This document shows positions 21,601 to 32,476 of a stretch of 64,000 nt of DNA, one piece after another. The stretch is from the NCBI RefSeq assembly GCF_003945595.2, contig NW_024104162.1, positions 806,001-870,000 on the forward strand, in the 5' to 3' direction. The position numbers and the translations under genes are program-made. How positions within the stretch are numbered: position 1 is the stretch's first letter; each line of letters begins with the position of its first letter. This stretch comes from Pipra filicauda (taxonomy: Eukaryota > Chordata > Aves > Passeriformes > Pipridae). The notes beneath the pieces are model-generated. The model searched no databases. It had not been told where the DNA came from and worked only from the letters and a program-made list of their open reading frames with translations.

Positions 21601-24600
21601 CATTTTGGCCCATTTCCATTGCCAACTGAGTTAGGGCCTTTTTAAAAATCCTTTACATGCACAAGCCACTTGCAGTGCATCCATGAATAGCCAGCCACTA
21701 GTACTATACCTGTAAGGGATCGCATGTATGCACAGGATCTGGTCCAGGGACCAGATATTCAGGATTAATCCCAGTAGTCCCATGATGGCACCAGCGTGAA
21801 CCCAACCTAACTGGCCTTAGCAAGCCATCTGTGGCTGTGTTTGGAGTGTCACCTGGCTTATATCGTAGCTGGGCCCTGGTCTTGTCTCGCTCACTGGTGT
21901 TTTCTCCTCTTTTCCAGGTACTGGCGCCGAGCCTTGGGCATGCAGGTTAGATATGCAAACTACGATGACTATCAGTTTTGTTATTCCTATAGAGGAAGAC
22001 CTGGATACCGACCATCCATCCTGATGCTACATGGGTTCTCGGCCCACAAAGACATGTGGCTGTCGATAGTCAAGGTGGGACTCCATTTCTATCATGTTGC
22101 TTCTTAGTGAGAATTGATGGCCCTGGTTTTAGGGGCAGTGTGGGGACCCAACAGTTGCATGCATGGGATGGGATGGTTGTGGTAATGTGCTAGGAACACC
22201 AACACCCTCCTTACTCCATTCTCATTGCTTGTTGGATCCCTTCATCCCTACGACATGCAGAGCTGCAGGGGAAGAGCAGTACATACCTGCTGCCTCCATG
22301 GGAAGCAAGTCTTGGTCGTGCTTTCTCATCGTGTCATCCCTGGTACATGAGCTGACTTACTCTGGTGCACAAGTAACTGGGGCTGCTAGGAGGGGAGCAA
22401 AGCCCCCTGCTCCCACCTGTGGTCACCACTTTCCACCCCTGGGCTTTGCAGCGGTTTCCCTGTACCATAACCATCCCTGGCTTGTTTCTGCAGTTCCTGC
22501 CGAAGAACCTGCACTTGGTGTGTGTGGACATGCCCGGGCACGAGGGCACAACCCGCTCAGACTTGGACGATTACTCCATCAGTGGGCAAGCTAAGAGAAT
22601 ACACCAGGTAAAGCCCTAGCATTGCATTGCCTCTGCAGAGGAATGTGGGGACGTGGGGGACGTGACGGAGGTGGGGACGTGAGGGATGCTAAGCCCTGTG
22701 AGTCCTGCCTTGTACGGCCCCGCTGCCCCCCTTCCCAGGCAGCCAGAGCCACCAGCCTCAAGCTTTTGAGTAGAATTTCTCTAATGACCCCACGCTGTTG
22801 TTTCCTCTCCCCTAACAATGCTCCTTCTGCTCCCTGCCAGTTCGTGGAGTGCATCAGGCTGAACAGAAGGCCCTTTCATCTGGTTGGCACTTCCATGGGG
22901 GGAAATGTTGCCGGTGTCTATGCTGCTCAGTACCCAGAAGACATTTGCAGCCTGACCCTAATCTGTCCTGCAGGTGGGCAAGGCAGGGGAGGTGAGAGAG
23001 GGAGGGCAATCAGGAGCCAGTGCAAACACCCAGGGCAGTGCTGGAGGTAGAAGAGGGGTTTAGTGCAAAGCATTTTGAAATAATTTGTATTTTCAGTTTA
23101 GAAATCTCTGGCAGGGCATGGGAGAAAATCACAGCCTTGTACTTGCTGCTCTTTTTCAGGGGTTTGGCGTTTGCCCCACTGTGCCTTGGTTAGAGATGAG
23201 ACTAGGGCAAACAGGACAAGTCCTGCTCTTTTCCCTTGGGATGGCAGGTATTTTACATGGCATGTCTGCAGCTTCTCAGTTCTGGAGAGGGAACTGAGAC
23301 TGCAACAGGAAAAGCCTTCCCAGCCTGGCCTCCTGAAAGCTCTGGTGTGCTGGAGGACTGGTTCTTTGGGAGCTGGAGAGCTCTGACCTCCCACCTTTGG
23401 GTTCTGTGAGTGGGAAAAGCACATCAGTGCTGGGCACAGGTCAGCGAGGTGTCCCTGTGCCTGCACAGCACCCCGCCATCCCCCCCATTCCCGCCATCCC
23501 CCCCATTCCCACCATCCCCTTCCTCCCCACCATCCTCTGGACAGGGGGCTCAGGGGAGCCTGGGCATGACGTGCTGCAGGAGGCACTGGGGGCAGGGAAC
23601 TTCTCTGCTGGGGAGGGCTTTGCTGCATCCCAGTTGTTACAGCAGCTCCTTCCCCTCCCACGCCAGGAAAGCAGCTTCCAAATAAGAACTAAGGAATGAA
23701 GCAAAGCAAACGTTACCTAGTTACCGGGCTCTGGGGGCGTCAGGGTTCCTACTCCCCTCTGGGAGAGGTGTCAACTGACTCTCCGGCTGTTTCTTCATGT
23801 GAAACCTCTGTGTGGGGGCTGCAGCACAGCTCCCTCTGTGTGGGATTGTTGCCAGGGGATTTTTCCCTCAGTGGTGCATGCAGATGGGGCTGCTGAAATT
23901 TTCTGTCCAACGCTGTGCAATGGCAGCCTAGGCATTAGTGTTTGCATCTGCTGACCACATAAAAATAGGTGCTATAGCTTTTACTGAAGTATTCCTGCAT
24001 GTCTACAGGGGATACACCTTCTGTTGTGTCAGCCTTTGGGGTTAGGGGTCCCTGGAGCAGGAGGGAGATTAGGGTATCTCTGGGTGCATACTGAGGTTGC
24101 TGAATGAACAGATATTTTCTTCCCCACTTTTTTATATTTTTTTTAATGAGTGAGCAGGCAGGAAGCCAGAGGCAGGGATGAGGGAGGTCAGTGCAGGGAT
24201 ATTTTGTTGCTTGGGCTGTTGGGGAGTCTCATCCGGGTTTCAGCTCATGCCCCCCTTCTCATTTCACCCAGGCCTGCCAAGTACCACTGACAGCAAGTTC
24301 ATTAAGCAGCTCCGGGAGCTGCAGGAGTCCAAACGCATTGACAGGATCCCTTTAATCCCCTCAACACCGGAGGAGATGGCGGATATGCTGAAGCTTTGCT
24401 CCTACGTTCGCTTCAAGGTGCCACAGCAGGTGAGAAGCTGATGCTGCGGTTGGTGGGGAAAGGGGGCTTGGAGGTGGTGAGTGGGTTTGCTTCCCCCTGA
24501 GCCTACATGGTGGTGTGGGGAGTGGAACTGGAGCTACCATCACCCAGAGGAGACACCCCTGGCCCCACTCCCACCACCTTTCCAGCACTTTCCCTTCAAA

Positions 24601-26696
24601 CCCACTTTTCTGAGCTCCCTCTGGCAGCGCCCACTGGAATTCCTCCTCCCATGAAGGTTTTGGCAGCAGGCTGGGATGTAGAAGGGTTTTTTAGTAAATA
24701 TGGCTGTCAGGAAGCATTAAATAACTAAGGCAGCTGTTGTCCGGAGTGGAGGGGGATTGTTTGCTGCTTTTTAAGTAAAAGCCATGGAAATGTTAATTGC
24801 CTCATTGTCAGGTGAGAGGAACTTGGCAAGGGGCTGGCTATTAGGCTCAGTTTCCTTAGGAAGTCTGGGATGAGTAGATTGGAGAGTAAGAAAAAAATAT
24901 AAATGTATTCTTTTGGGGTTTTGGCAAAAGAATACAAGAAAGAAGAAAAGTGCAGTGATGGCTGAGGTGGCTGCTTGCCAGGGGGAGAAATTGGGTCTGC
25001 ATCATAGAAGACAGAATTACTTGTTGCTGAAATACATGTTGCTTAAGTGTGGTTTCAACAGTCCCACATGCTTAGGAAGAAGCTCATGCTGGGGCCAGGC
25101 TTGTGCAGGGCACGTTGGGGTGTCAGGGGCTGCTCTGAGGTGCTCTCGGGCATGCTTAGCCCTGTGTGAGGCACGTGTCCCCTCTAGCAGCATTCCTCTG
25201 CTCTTCCTGCAGATCCTCCAGGGCCTCGTTGATGTTCGCATCCCACACAATGAATTTTACCGGAAACGTAAGTGCATGGCAGCACCTCCTCACCAGGCTT
25301 TCCAGCAGGCTCCCCAGGGTGTGGGGATGGGCTGTCCTCTGCCCCCATGTCCCCTGCACGCTGCCCGGCCCCAGCACCCCTCTGCTGCCTTGCTGAGGGT
25401 GGGAGGGAGCGACATCATTAACAGATTTGGGGACACACCTTGGTCGCTGGTAGCAACACGCTGCCACCCCCACTGCCACCCCCACAGGTGATGGGGTCAC
25501 TGGTTCACCCTCACCATCCCATCTGGGTTAACAGTACCGATGAGGAGATGGTTTGGTGGAGGAGCCCGCTGCAGCTGGGCTTGGCGGCAGGGCAAGGACA
25601 GCTCGTCACCATTGCATGGGTTTCCCAGTGAGGGAATGCTGGCAGGACTGGCTCACAGGGGCCCCTTTGAGAACGAGAGGCAAAACATCTCTCATGTAGG
25701 ACTGACTCTCCTCTTGCCCCACTAGTGTTTTTAGAAATTGCGGATGAAAAGTCCAGGCACTCTCTCCATGAGAACATGAGCAAGATCAAAGCACCGACAC
25801 AGGTCATCTGGGGAAAGCAGGACCAGGTATGCAGCCCCCTCCTCATCCCCCATGGACCATGTCTCCATCTCTGCCTGTGCCCTCCTACGGGGGCTGTGCT
25901 GCTGAGCTGTGCACTGCTCTGCAGGGAGCTGGCACTGTGTGTCCCTGTCCCTGGTGGCTTTGGGCATGGGGGCTTGGCAGGGTGATGGGCAGAAAGCTGA
26001 CAGTCAGCTTCCCAGAGAGGGGAAAATGGCAGAGCCGGGGCTGGGGAGGGCAGGGGGCAGGTGGGTGGGTAGTTGCCAGCACCGAAGCTGGGAAGAGGAA
26101 TAAAGTGTCAGCAAAGAGAGTTGTCCTGGCAACTGGGAAGAGATGTGCTGTTTGTGGGCAGGCTTCAAGACAAAGTTGTAGGGTTGGTTTCGGAAGCACG
26201 AGTGGGAGGGAAGAAGTGGGAGAAAGCAAGCTGCAGGCATGCAAAGGGCTCTATAAATGCAAGGATGCAAGTGTTTCCTTGCAATGATCCATTTGCACTG
26301 AGCTGACAGCCAAAAAACATCCTAGAGAGTTCCCTGCTGCATGCTGAGACTGGCACCAAGCAGTCTCCTTTCCGTGTCCCCAGGCAGGGTGCTGGCATCA
26401 CAAGGACTGTGTCTGCATCTCTGCTCGGCATCTTAATTGGACTTGCAAAGGCAGCTCCAGCAGGGTTTCTATGGTGTCCAGCAAACCCCAGCTCTGACTG
26501 TTTTTCCCCTGCCATCCAGGTCCTGGATGTTTCTGGCGCCAGTGTTTTAGCAAATGCAATCCCAGACTGCCACGTGTACATCCTGGAGAACTGTGGGCAC
26601 TCAGTGGTGGTGGAGCGTCCCCGCAAGACGGCCAACCTCATCCTGGAGTTCCTGGCACTGCTGCACAGCATAGACAACAACAAGAAGCAGGCGTGA
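18544..26696 (+). CDS. ABHD6: ABHD6, monoacylglycerol lipase (8 coding exons, 337 aa)
   Basis: Serine hydrolase of the alpha/beta-hydrolase fold that cleaves monoacylglycerols, including the endocannabinoid 2-arachidonoylglycerol, and bis(monoacylglycero)phosphate. In mammals it is an integral membrane protein with a cytosol-facing active site and also binds AMPA receptors. The joined exons are 18544-18662, 21918-22074, 22494-22607, 22841-22973, 24272-24429, 25213-25267, 25726-25826 and 26520-26696. They total 1,014 nt, that is 337 residues plus stop, exactly the human length, with all phases consistent. Residues 9-29 are a membrane segment. HGFSAHKD (78-85) supplies the oxyanion region. GTSMGG holds nucleophile Ser148, Asp278 lies in WGKQDQ, and His306 lies in ENCGHS. 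The last residues NNKKQA end the lid-less C-terminus. The ATG has A at -3 and G at +4. The coding span is about 8 kb, compact for this gene. It is head-to-head with DNASE1L3, as in mammals. Confidence 0.97.
21918..22074 (+). CDS. ABHD6: ABHD6 coding exon 2
   Basis: 157 nt encoding YWRRALGMQVRY through ILMLHGFSAHKDMWLSIVK. The acceptor is CTCTTTTCCAG and the donor is CAAG|GTGGGA, phase 0. Confidence 0.95.
22494..22607 (+). CDS. ABHD6: ABHD6 coding exon 3
   Basis: 114 nt encoding FLPKNLHLVCVDMPGHEGTT through AKRIHQ, including the conserved DMPGHE strand-loop. The acceptor is TTTCTGCAG and the donor is CCAG|GTAAAG, phase 0. Confidence 0.95.
22841..22973 (+). CDS. ABHD6: ABHD6 coding exon 4, nucleophile exon
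   Basis: 133 nt encoding FVECIRLNRRPFHLVGTSMG and onward, with catalytic Ser148 in the GXSXG elbow, ending LTLICPA. The acceptor is CCTGCCAG and the donor is GCAG|GTGGGC, phase 1. Position 151 is Asn where human has Gln. Confidence 0.95.
23475..23528. repeat. 18-bp C-rich tandem repeat, 3 copies
   Basis: Units read GCCATCCCCCCCATTCCC, twice almost perfectly and then once degenerate, with a partial fourth. It is in the ABHD6 intron after the nucleophile exon. It is another C-rich array like the larger one beside the promoter. Confidence 0.85.
24272..24429 (+). CDS. ABHD6: ABHD6 coding exon 5
   Basis: 158 nt encoding GLPSTTDSKFIKQLRELQES through IPLIPSTPEEMADML and YVRFKVPQQ, the cap region. 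The acceptor is TTTCACCCAG and the donor is GCAG|GTGAGA, phase 0. Confidence 0.95.
25213..25267 (+). CDS. ABHD6: ABHD6 coding exon 6
   Basis: 55 nt encoding ILQGLVDVRIPHNEFYRK. The acceptor is CTTCCTGCAG and the donor is AAAC|GTAAGT, phase 1. It is short, but conserved and required for the frame. Confidence 0.94.
25726..25826 (+). CDS. ABHD6: ABHD6 coding exon 7
   Basis: 101 nt encoding LFLEIADEKSRHSLHENMSK and IKAPTQVIWGKQDQ, with the catalytic acid Asp278. The acceptor is TGCCCCACTAG and the donor is CCAG|GTATGC, phase 0. Confidence 0.95.
26520..26696 (+). CDS. ABHD6: ABHD6 last coding exon and stop
   Basis: 177 nt including the TGA at 26,694. It encodes VLDVSGASVLANAIPDCHVY and ILENCGHSVVVERPRKT with catalytic His306, ending DNNKKQA. 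The acceptor is TGCCATCCAG. Confidence 0.95.
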   Translation, partial: VLDVSGASVLANAIPDCHVYILENCGHSVVVERPRKTANLILEFLALLHSIDNNKKQA

Positions 26697-28605
26697 GCAT
26701 GGCAGGGAGCTGAGTGCCCATGCCGGGTCTGTTAAATTGTAAAGTACTGCAGATTTGATAAGTTCTCAGGGATCTTGTACAAATCGGAGTCAATGTGCCA
26801 AAGTCCCTGAGGAAGGCAGAATCACTGATACCTAAACCTATAGCACCACTGGCACAGTGACCTAGGGGTCATTGAGCAACCTCCATAGATACAGAAATGG
26901 AAGCAGAGTATTTCCCTTTTCTACTTAAAGTAGAAATGAGCTGAAATCACCCAGCGCTCCTCACACAGCCGCCCATCTTACCCGGGTTACCAGCACGTAG
27001 TTATCCATGACATTTACCTAAACTATATATGAAGTGTAGGAAGGAGGGAGCATCCTGGACTGAGACTTACAGTATTTCTACTCCTTAGAGTCCGTCGTGT
27101 TGCATGCTGCTGTGCTGTAAGAGAGCCCCCCAGTGCTCCAGGTGTCTGCTTGAGTGCTCTCTGTGTAGCTCCTTAACTCGTGATTTATGCAGAAAACAAC
27201 AGAAAACTTCACGTGTGGAAGTCCAATGACTGTATGTGCAAAAATGTTTACACTCCGAGTGGGTTTTTCTAAATCCCTGAATAGCTCCTGTGTACATGTA
27301 AATGCCTTAATGTTGCCCAGGGTGCGGCGTCCGCGCACAGCCCGCCTTGCCCAGGGATGGTTCTCCCTGAGGATGAACATAGCCAGTGGAAACGGGGTGC
27401 AGACGGCAGCTTTGCCACCGCTGTGTGAACCAGAGGAATGGAAACAGCCCGGGGTGATTCAGTCACTGGGCCCGAGTCAGCAATAAGCCCATGGGCGAAT
27501 TCTTGTCTCAGTTCCTCTATCACATCGTGCTGCTGAACACCTTGATGTAAATAACGATTTTCTTTATGAATTCTGTGAATTCTGCAAAAGCCAATGTCAC
27601 CAAGAGAGGCGTGAGGGGTGGGAGTGGGCTGCGTGTGTGGCTGCTGCAGGGGATGTGGGCTCCTGGGCTCGCTGGGCAGCGAGGACGGAGTCAGCTCGCC
27701 CCCGAGGTGCTGGGTAGTGGTGTGGAAAGGTACAGTGTGCTTTTGATGATTATGACTCCTGATCAAGTGAAATTATAGGTAGAAACAGGCAACTCTCCAG
27801 GTGCGGTCCCTCACTGCCTACCACAGGGACAGGGCACTGGTCCCGGCCGCGGGCAGGACCGGTGGGTGCTGGAGGGCAAGGCAGTGTGTGGTGCCCTCAA
27901 AGGCAAAGCACCAGGTGGCTGTCACCCCTGGGTCACCCCCAGCCCTCCTGGGGGGTTGACGGCAGGTGCTGCTCTAGCCCCCCCCAGACTGGGAACGCAG
28001 GCTTGCGGTGCTGACAGCCACCTGCGCGACGGCTTCCCCAGGTACCCCCGTCTGTACATACATCTGAAACTCCTCGCCAGCTTCTCTGCTCTTTTTAAGA
28101 GAAGAAACACTGTTCTTTTAGAAAATTAGAAATTTGCTGTTAATTGCTTGGTTATCGTTTCTACTACAGGAGTTGATTTAAAAAAAAAAAAAAAATTGAT
28201 GATAGTTTTATGTGGTGAAAGCCAGAAAAACTTGTTGGGTATCTATATGGTTTCTCATGCCACAGATTGCTGTATGCAAAGGATTTATATGGCTATTAAA
28301 ATCTAGTGATTTAAGGAGTCCACAGTGCCATGACTATTTTTTCCTTGGAGGAGGAAGGGGGTTGTGATGTGGGATGATACACGGCACAGGGGCCTTGCTC
28401 TGCTGCTTCTTTCCTCCACACATTTCTGGGAGATGAAGGTTTTGGCTCGAGGAATATTTGGTAACAGAAAGAGAGATGGTGAAGAGCGGGGAGGCTCAAG
28501 TCTCATCTCTTCAAAGACAATACCAATTTTCTTTTTTTCTTTTTATTAAGACGAGATAGCGACAAACGCTCAGGAAGGAAAATAAAACCTCAAGGGGCAG
28601 GGTAG
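26697..28605 (+). other. ABHD6: ABHD6 3' UTR and downstream, end uncertain
   Basis: No AATAAA occurs on the plus strand for nearly 1.9 kb after the stop. The first ATTAAA is at 28,295-28,300 and the first AATAAA at 28,581-28,586. If either is used, the 3' UTR is about 1.6-1.9 kb. A weaker variant signal closer in cannot be excluded. A run of 16 A at 28,180-28,195 is genomic and would prime falsely in oligo-dT cDNA. Confidence 0.4.
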
Positions 28606-29589
28606 TTGGGTTTTAAGCACCAAGATTCCTCTTAAAACTCTTGCAAGTGTGTGAAATACCAATTTCAGCTGTAATTACAAGTCTTACTGAATTCATACAC
28701 TGTGCTAGTGATAGCCTGACATCAATATCCAGGCAAATGTATTTGTGTTTCTCCTTTCCCTGGGGGCCTCTCAAGGCCCGGCAGCTGCTTTTTTGACAGA
28801 GGAGCTGCAGGGAGGACTGGGGAGCATCCTCCTGGCACCTCATTCCCCTGCCCCTGCCCTGCCACTACTCCACTGCTGCAGTGATGCACAGGTCAAGGTG
28901 ACCCTATTAATGACCACAGCGCAGGGGTGTGAGGGAGCTTCTCTCCCCCAGAGGAGAGGGGGCTGTATGAGAGGGGGCTCTGGCTACTGATCCGAAGCTC
29001 ACTCCAGCTGCACAGTTAAGGGCAGCTGCTGTTCATTCTGGCTCTGGCCATGTCTGTGCCCAGGGTGGCCCCACAGCAGCAGCTGAGCCCACTGAGGAGA
29101 GGCAGGATGGGAAGCTGCCTGCACCTACAAACACACCTGGCTGCTGTTCCCATTAATCCTTCTTTCCTGCTGGGAGCCAGAAAGTCCCCACACTACGCAA
29201 GGGCTGCTCCCCTGTTTTCAGCTGCTGCCCCCTTGGCACTGAGCCTCCAGTGAGCCCTGACCACCCTACAGGTAAAGCTGTGTGTCTGGACTGTGCTTGG
29301 GAAAGGGCAGAAGCTCCTGCTCCTCCTGGTGGGTTTGGGTGGCCTGAGGGCAGAAATGGAGGAACCACAAGGAAATAATTGGATCTCAGTTGTGGTGAGC
29401 CTGGGCTCCTGCACATAGCCTGAGCATCCTGGTGAGGTGGGAGGGAGGAGGTGTCCTTTTACTTTGTTGCACAATTTATAAGTATTGTTTTCCTTATAAT
29501 CATGAGAATAAACCAGGGCTGGGCTGGGCTGGACTGGGTTATGAGGCTCATGGAGGTAAAGGTTCACATGAAAGCTGACTAAGGAGTCA

Positions 29590-29805
29590 GCCCTTGTTTG
29601 TTATGGGTCTTGCTAAGGCTGTTTCACTGCATCCTGAAAAGAGGCTGTAAAACACAACAGGGCTGGCTTGAAATAAAGATAAAAATCCCTCTGAGCAAGC
29701 TGGTTTGCTGCTGAACATCCTGGTCTGTGGTGGTACCTGCTCCTGACTCTCAGTGGAAGCAGGAGGGACAGAGCTGGTGACAGGGTGATACTTGGTGTGT
29801 ACCCA
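29590..29805. repeat. Unidentified interspersed repeat, copy 1
   Basis: Clearly similar to 30,617-30,810, about 1 kb away in the same orientation. Shared blocks include TCTTGCTAAGGCT, AACACAACAGGGCTGGCTTG and AGGTCTGTGGTGG-like sequence. It carries about 30 bp (near 29,734-29,766) absent from copy 2. I do not recognise the family. Confidence 0.75.
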
Positions 29806-30210
29806 GCTGCTGCCAAAGGGGAAAATGTGGTGTCCTTGAAACATGGACATTCAGGGAAACCTGGGCTGGGTCCTGCTCCACACAGTTATAGACACATGCC
29901 TGTCTGCAGTGGAGAAGCATCGTTTTCCTTTTTTTTTTTTTCCAGCAAAGGAGAATAATAGCATTTGCTGCCTTGTGGGAGGGTTTCACCAGCACAGCCC
30001 TGCACAGAGCATTCTCTGACAGGCAGAGTGATGCTCAGGGTGTCTGGTACAATGGTTTGGGTGCTGCCGTGGGTGTCCCCCACCCTGGCAGCTCATCAAC
30101 CAGCTGAGCCTTCCCTTGACTCAATGCGTTTCACAATCCTCTTGGACATGCTACTTTTCCTGCGGAAGCCTGGATAGGAGTGCCCTGGAGCATGGTCCCT
30201 CTCACCCACT

Positions 30211-30227
30211 GGGGGGGGGGGGGGGGG
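30211..30227. repeat. G17 homopolymer
   Basis: Seventeen consecutive G followed closely by a C-rich stretch. It is prone to sequencing error and length change, and could form a quadruplex. Confidence 0.9.
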
Positions 30228-30601
30228 CACCACAGCCCCCCACCCATGTCCCTGCAGTGGTGGAGGCACATATTCCCTGTGATGCCTGTGGTTGCCTTGT
30301 GTTGTGACGAGGGTGTCCTGCCAGGACCCTCCAGCTGAGACTTGCAGCAAATGCAAGAAAAACATAAAGGATCTGGTGGGGGGACGGTTTTGGTTGTTTT
30401 TCCTTCTGGGAGGCCCTTTTCCGAACAGGAAACTTGGGGGTGGTTTGGGATTATTCATTAAATACTCGCTGAGCTACTAGTGCTCAGTGGCTTCTCCCTG
30501 CCATTCCCTGCCCGACAGCGCTGCCTGTCTGCTGCCTCTGACCACAGCTGCACACATGCAGAGCAAACCTCGATTTTCCCTTCTTACAGAGAAACTTTGT
30601 C

Positions 30602-30851
30602 TTCAGCCGACAGGCTCCTTGGTTGTTGTGAGTCTTGCTAAGGCTATTTTGCTGTATCCTGAAGAGAGGCTGCAAAACACAACAGGGCTGGCTTGAAATA
30701 AATCTAAAAATGCCTCTGAGCGAGCTCTCTTGCTGCTGAGCTTCCAGGTCTGTGGTGGGACAGAGCTGGGGGCAGCTGTTCCTGGGTACTTGAGGTGTGC
30801 CTTTTGGCTGAAACAAAATTTCACTTGGTGGTTTATTTCAGCCGACAGGCT
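30602..30851. repeat. Unidentified interspersed repeat, copy 2, with flanking 15-bp direct repeats
   Basis: Homologous to the copy at 29,590. It is bracketed by a perfect 15-bp direct repeat, TTCAGCCGACAGGCT, at 30,602-30,616 and 30,837-30,851. This could be a target-site duplication from insertion. The block also contains AATAAA. Confidence 0.65.
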
Positions 30852-31414
30852 GAAGAGACCTTTCTGACAAAGGCCTTTTTCATCAACTTTTTTAAGCCCA
30901 CCAGATAGCTGTGAGCAGGGTGGTCTGACAAGGGCTCTGGCTGTTGCCTGAAGCCAGGTGCTCAGCAGACAGTGCCCTCACACCCCTCTCTGAACCCCAC
31001 TCTTTCCCAGAAACCTGTTTCGCTCTAGAGAGCAGGACTCACGCACAGCCCTGGGGTGCGGCTCTGTTGATTTTATTTGTTTTCTTGCTTTCCAGGAAAA
31101 GCTGGACGGGAGCATTGGGTGAGAGGGCAGGTTTCCAGCAATAGAACTGGGATTTGTGCTTCCCCTTGGGTTTGCAGAGCATTCCCTTGGCCCAGGCTCT
31201 GGACCACCTCTGTGCAGGTGTCCTGCATTCCTGGGTGGGTAACGCAGGGTCCTCTGAAGGCACAGGCACGTGCAGCTACAGGGGAGGCATCACTGAGGTC
31301 TGCCATGGCCTCTGCCTTTGCCACCCAAGCATTGGGAAAGCCGGGGGAGCTCAAGAAGCAGGTTAGTCTGTGTCCTGAAGGAGCAGCCTATGGTGCTCCA
31401 CAGCCATTTCATGT

Positions 31415-31600
31415 GATAGCAGTAATGCAGGGCTGGCAGAAACCTTGGGAGGCCATCCAGGTCATCCCTAAATCATCTCCTGCATGAGTTCTGAATGTCC
31501 CCACTGGTCTTGGACATGCGCTCAGAGGGCATCCTAACGAGTAGCCTGAAACTCTGCTGAAATTCAAGCTTATTACTTCTCCCATCGGATGCTGGGAGCC
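31415..31600 (-). mobile_element. Degraded CR1 LINE fragment, antisense
   Basis: The text around CAGAAACCTTGGGAGGCCAT and CCAGGTCATCC resembles the reverse complement of a CR1 tail. The later AGTAGCCTGAAACTCTGC and AAATTCAAGCTTATTACTTC resemble the upstream CR1 segment, with a deletion between them. It is highly diverged, so this rests on pattern similarity only. Confidence 0.45.
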
Positions 31601-32445
31601 TCTTCACAGCTCCCTGCAGCTCCCTCTTGCGTGTTCACAGACTTTCTGCATCCAGAGTAGAATCCTGCAGGCTCTGCCAGCTGCTCCTGTACCTGGAGGG
31701 TACAAGCTCTGAGCTTAGACTTTTCTGGCTTCATGAGTGTTTTAAGAGCAAACACCCCCGGTCAGCTTGGTTTAAAATAAATAAATAGTAACAATAACAT
31801 CCCCTCACCCCCCCCCCCCAAATGACGTGGCTCAGCCTGTGATTCACCCTTTCCTGGAACCTTGATCTCCAGCCCGCCTTTGAACACTGGTTATTCATAC
31901 CTGGAAGCAGGATACTGCATAAGTCTTTCCAGAACCACATCTTCCTTTCTTTGCCCACACTTTTTTGGTCTATTTGCCAAGATCTATCCTACCCCAACGG
32001 CACATCCCCTTGGAGTGATATCAGCTGTGTGTTCATTAAGCACCCTGGCCTCCAGCTCAATTACTGAGGCACTGATGGAGCTGGCAAAAACAGTGTGCCT
32101 CCTTCCACTTCCACAGGGAATCACTGGTAACTAGTGAGAAGAATTTTGCTGCATATTTTGCAGCCACCTTGCAGGGCTTGAGTTAATCTTGAGTTTCTTT
32201 ATTTTTCCAGTGGGAATGACAGAGCTTTGCTTAGCAAAAACCCTACTAAAGAAATACAGTTTTTATTGCTCTTTTTGCCACTGGGGCCTGTTGCCCTATT
32301 GCAAAAGAAAATTGACTTGGAGTAACAAGAGTAATTATTGTTATTGACCACTCTGACAGTTTCTAAGTGCTTTGCATTTCCGTTCCCAAGCAGTTCTGGG
32401 ATGCTGTGGGGACCACCTCCAGATCCAATACCTGGAACATATTTG

Positions 32446-32476
32446 CCTTAGCATAAATAACCCTTAGCATAAATAA
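32446..32476. repeat. 16-bp tandem duplication
   Basis: CCTTAGCATAAATAA appears twice at 32,446 and 32,462 with one C between, followed by a partial third CCTTAG. A small recent slippage event. Confidence 0.9.

Noticed and set aside
29613..30824. Similar minus-strand peptides (FQASPVVF-type) encoded at 29.6 and 30.6 kb
   Set aside because: The resemblance comes from the duplicated DNA repeat itself. The frames are short and disrupted, so it is not a gene family.
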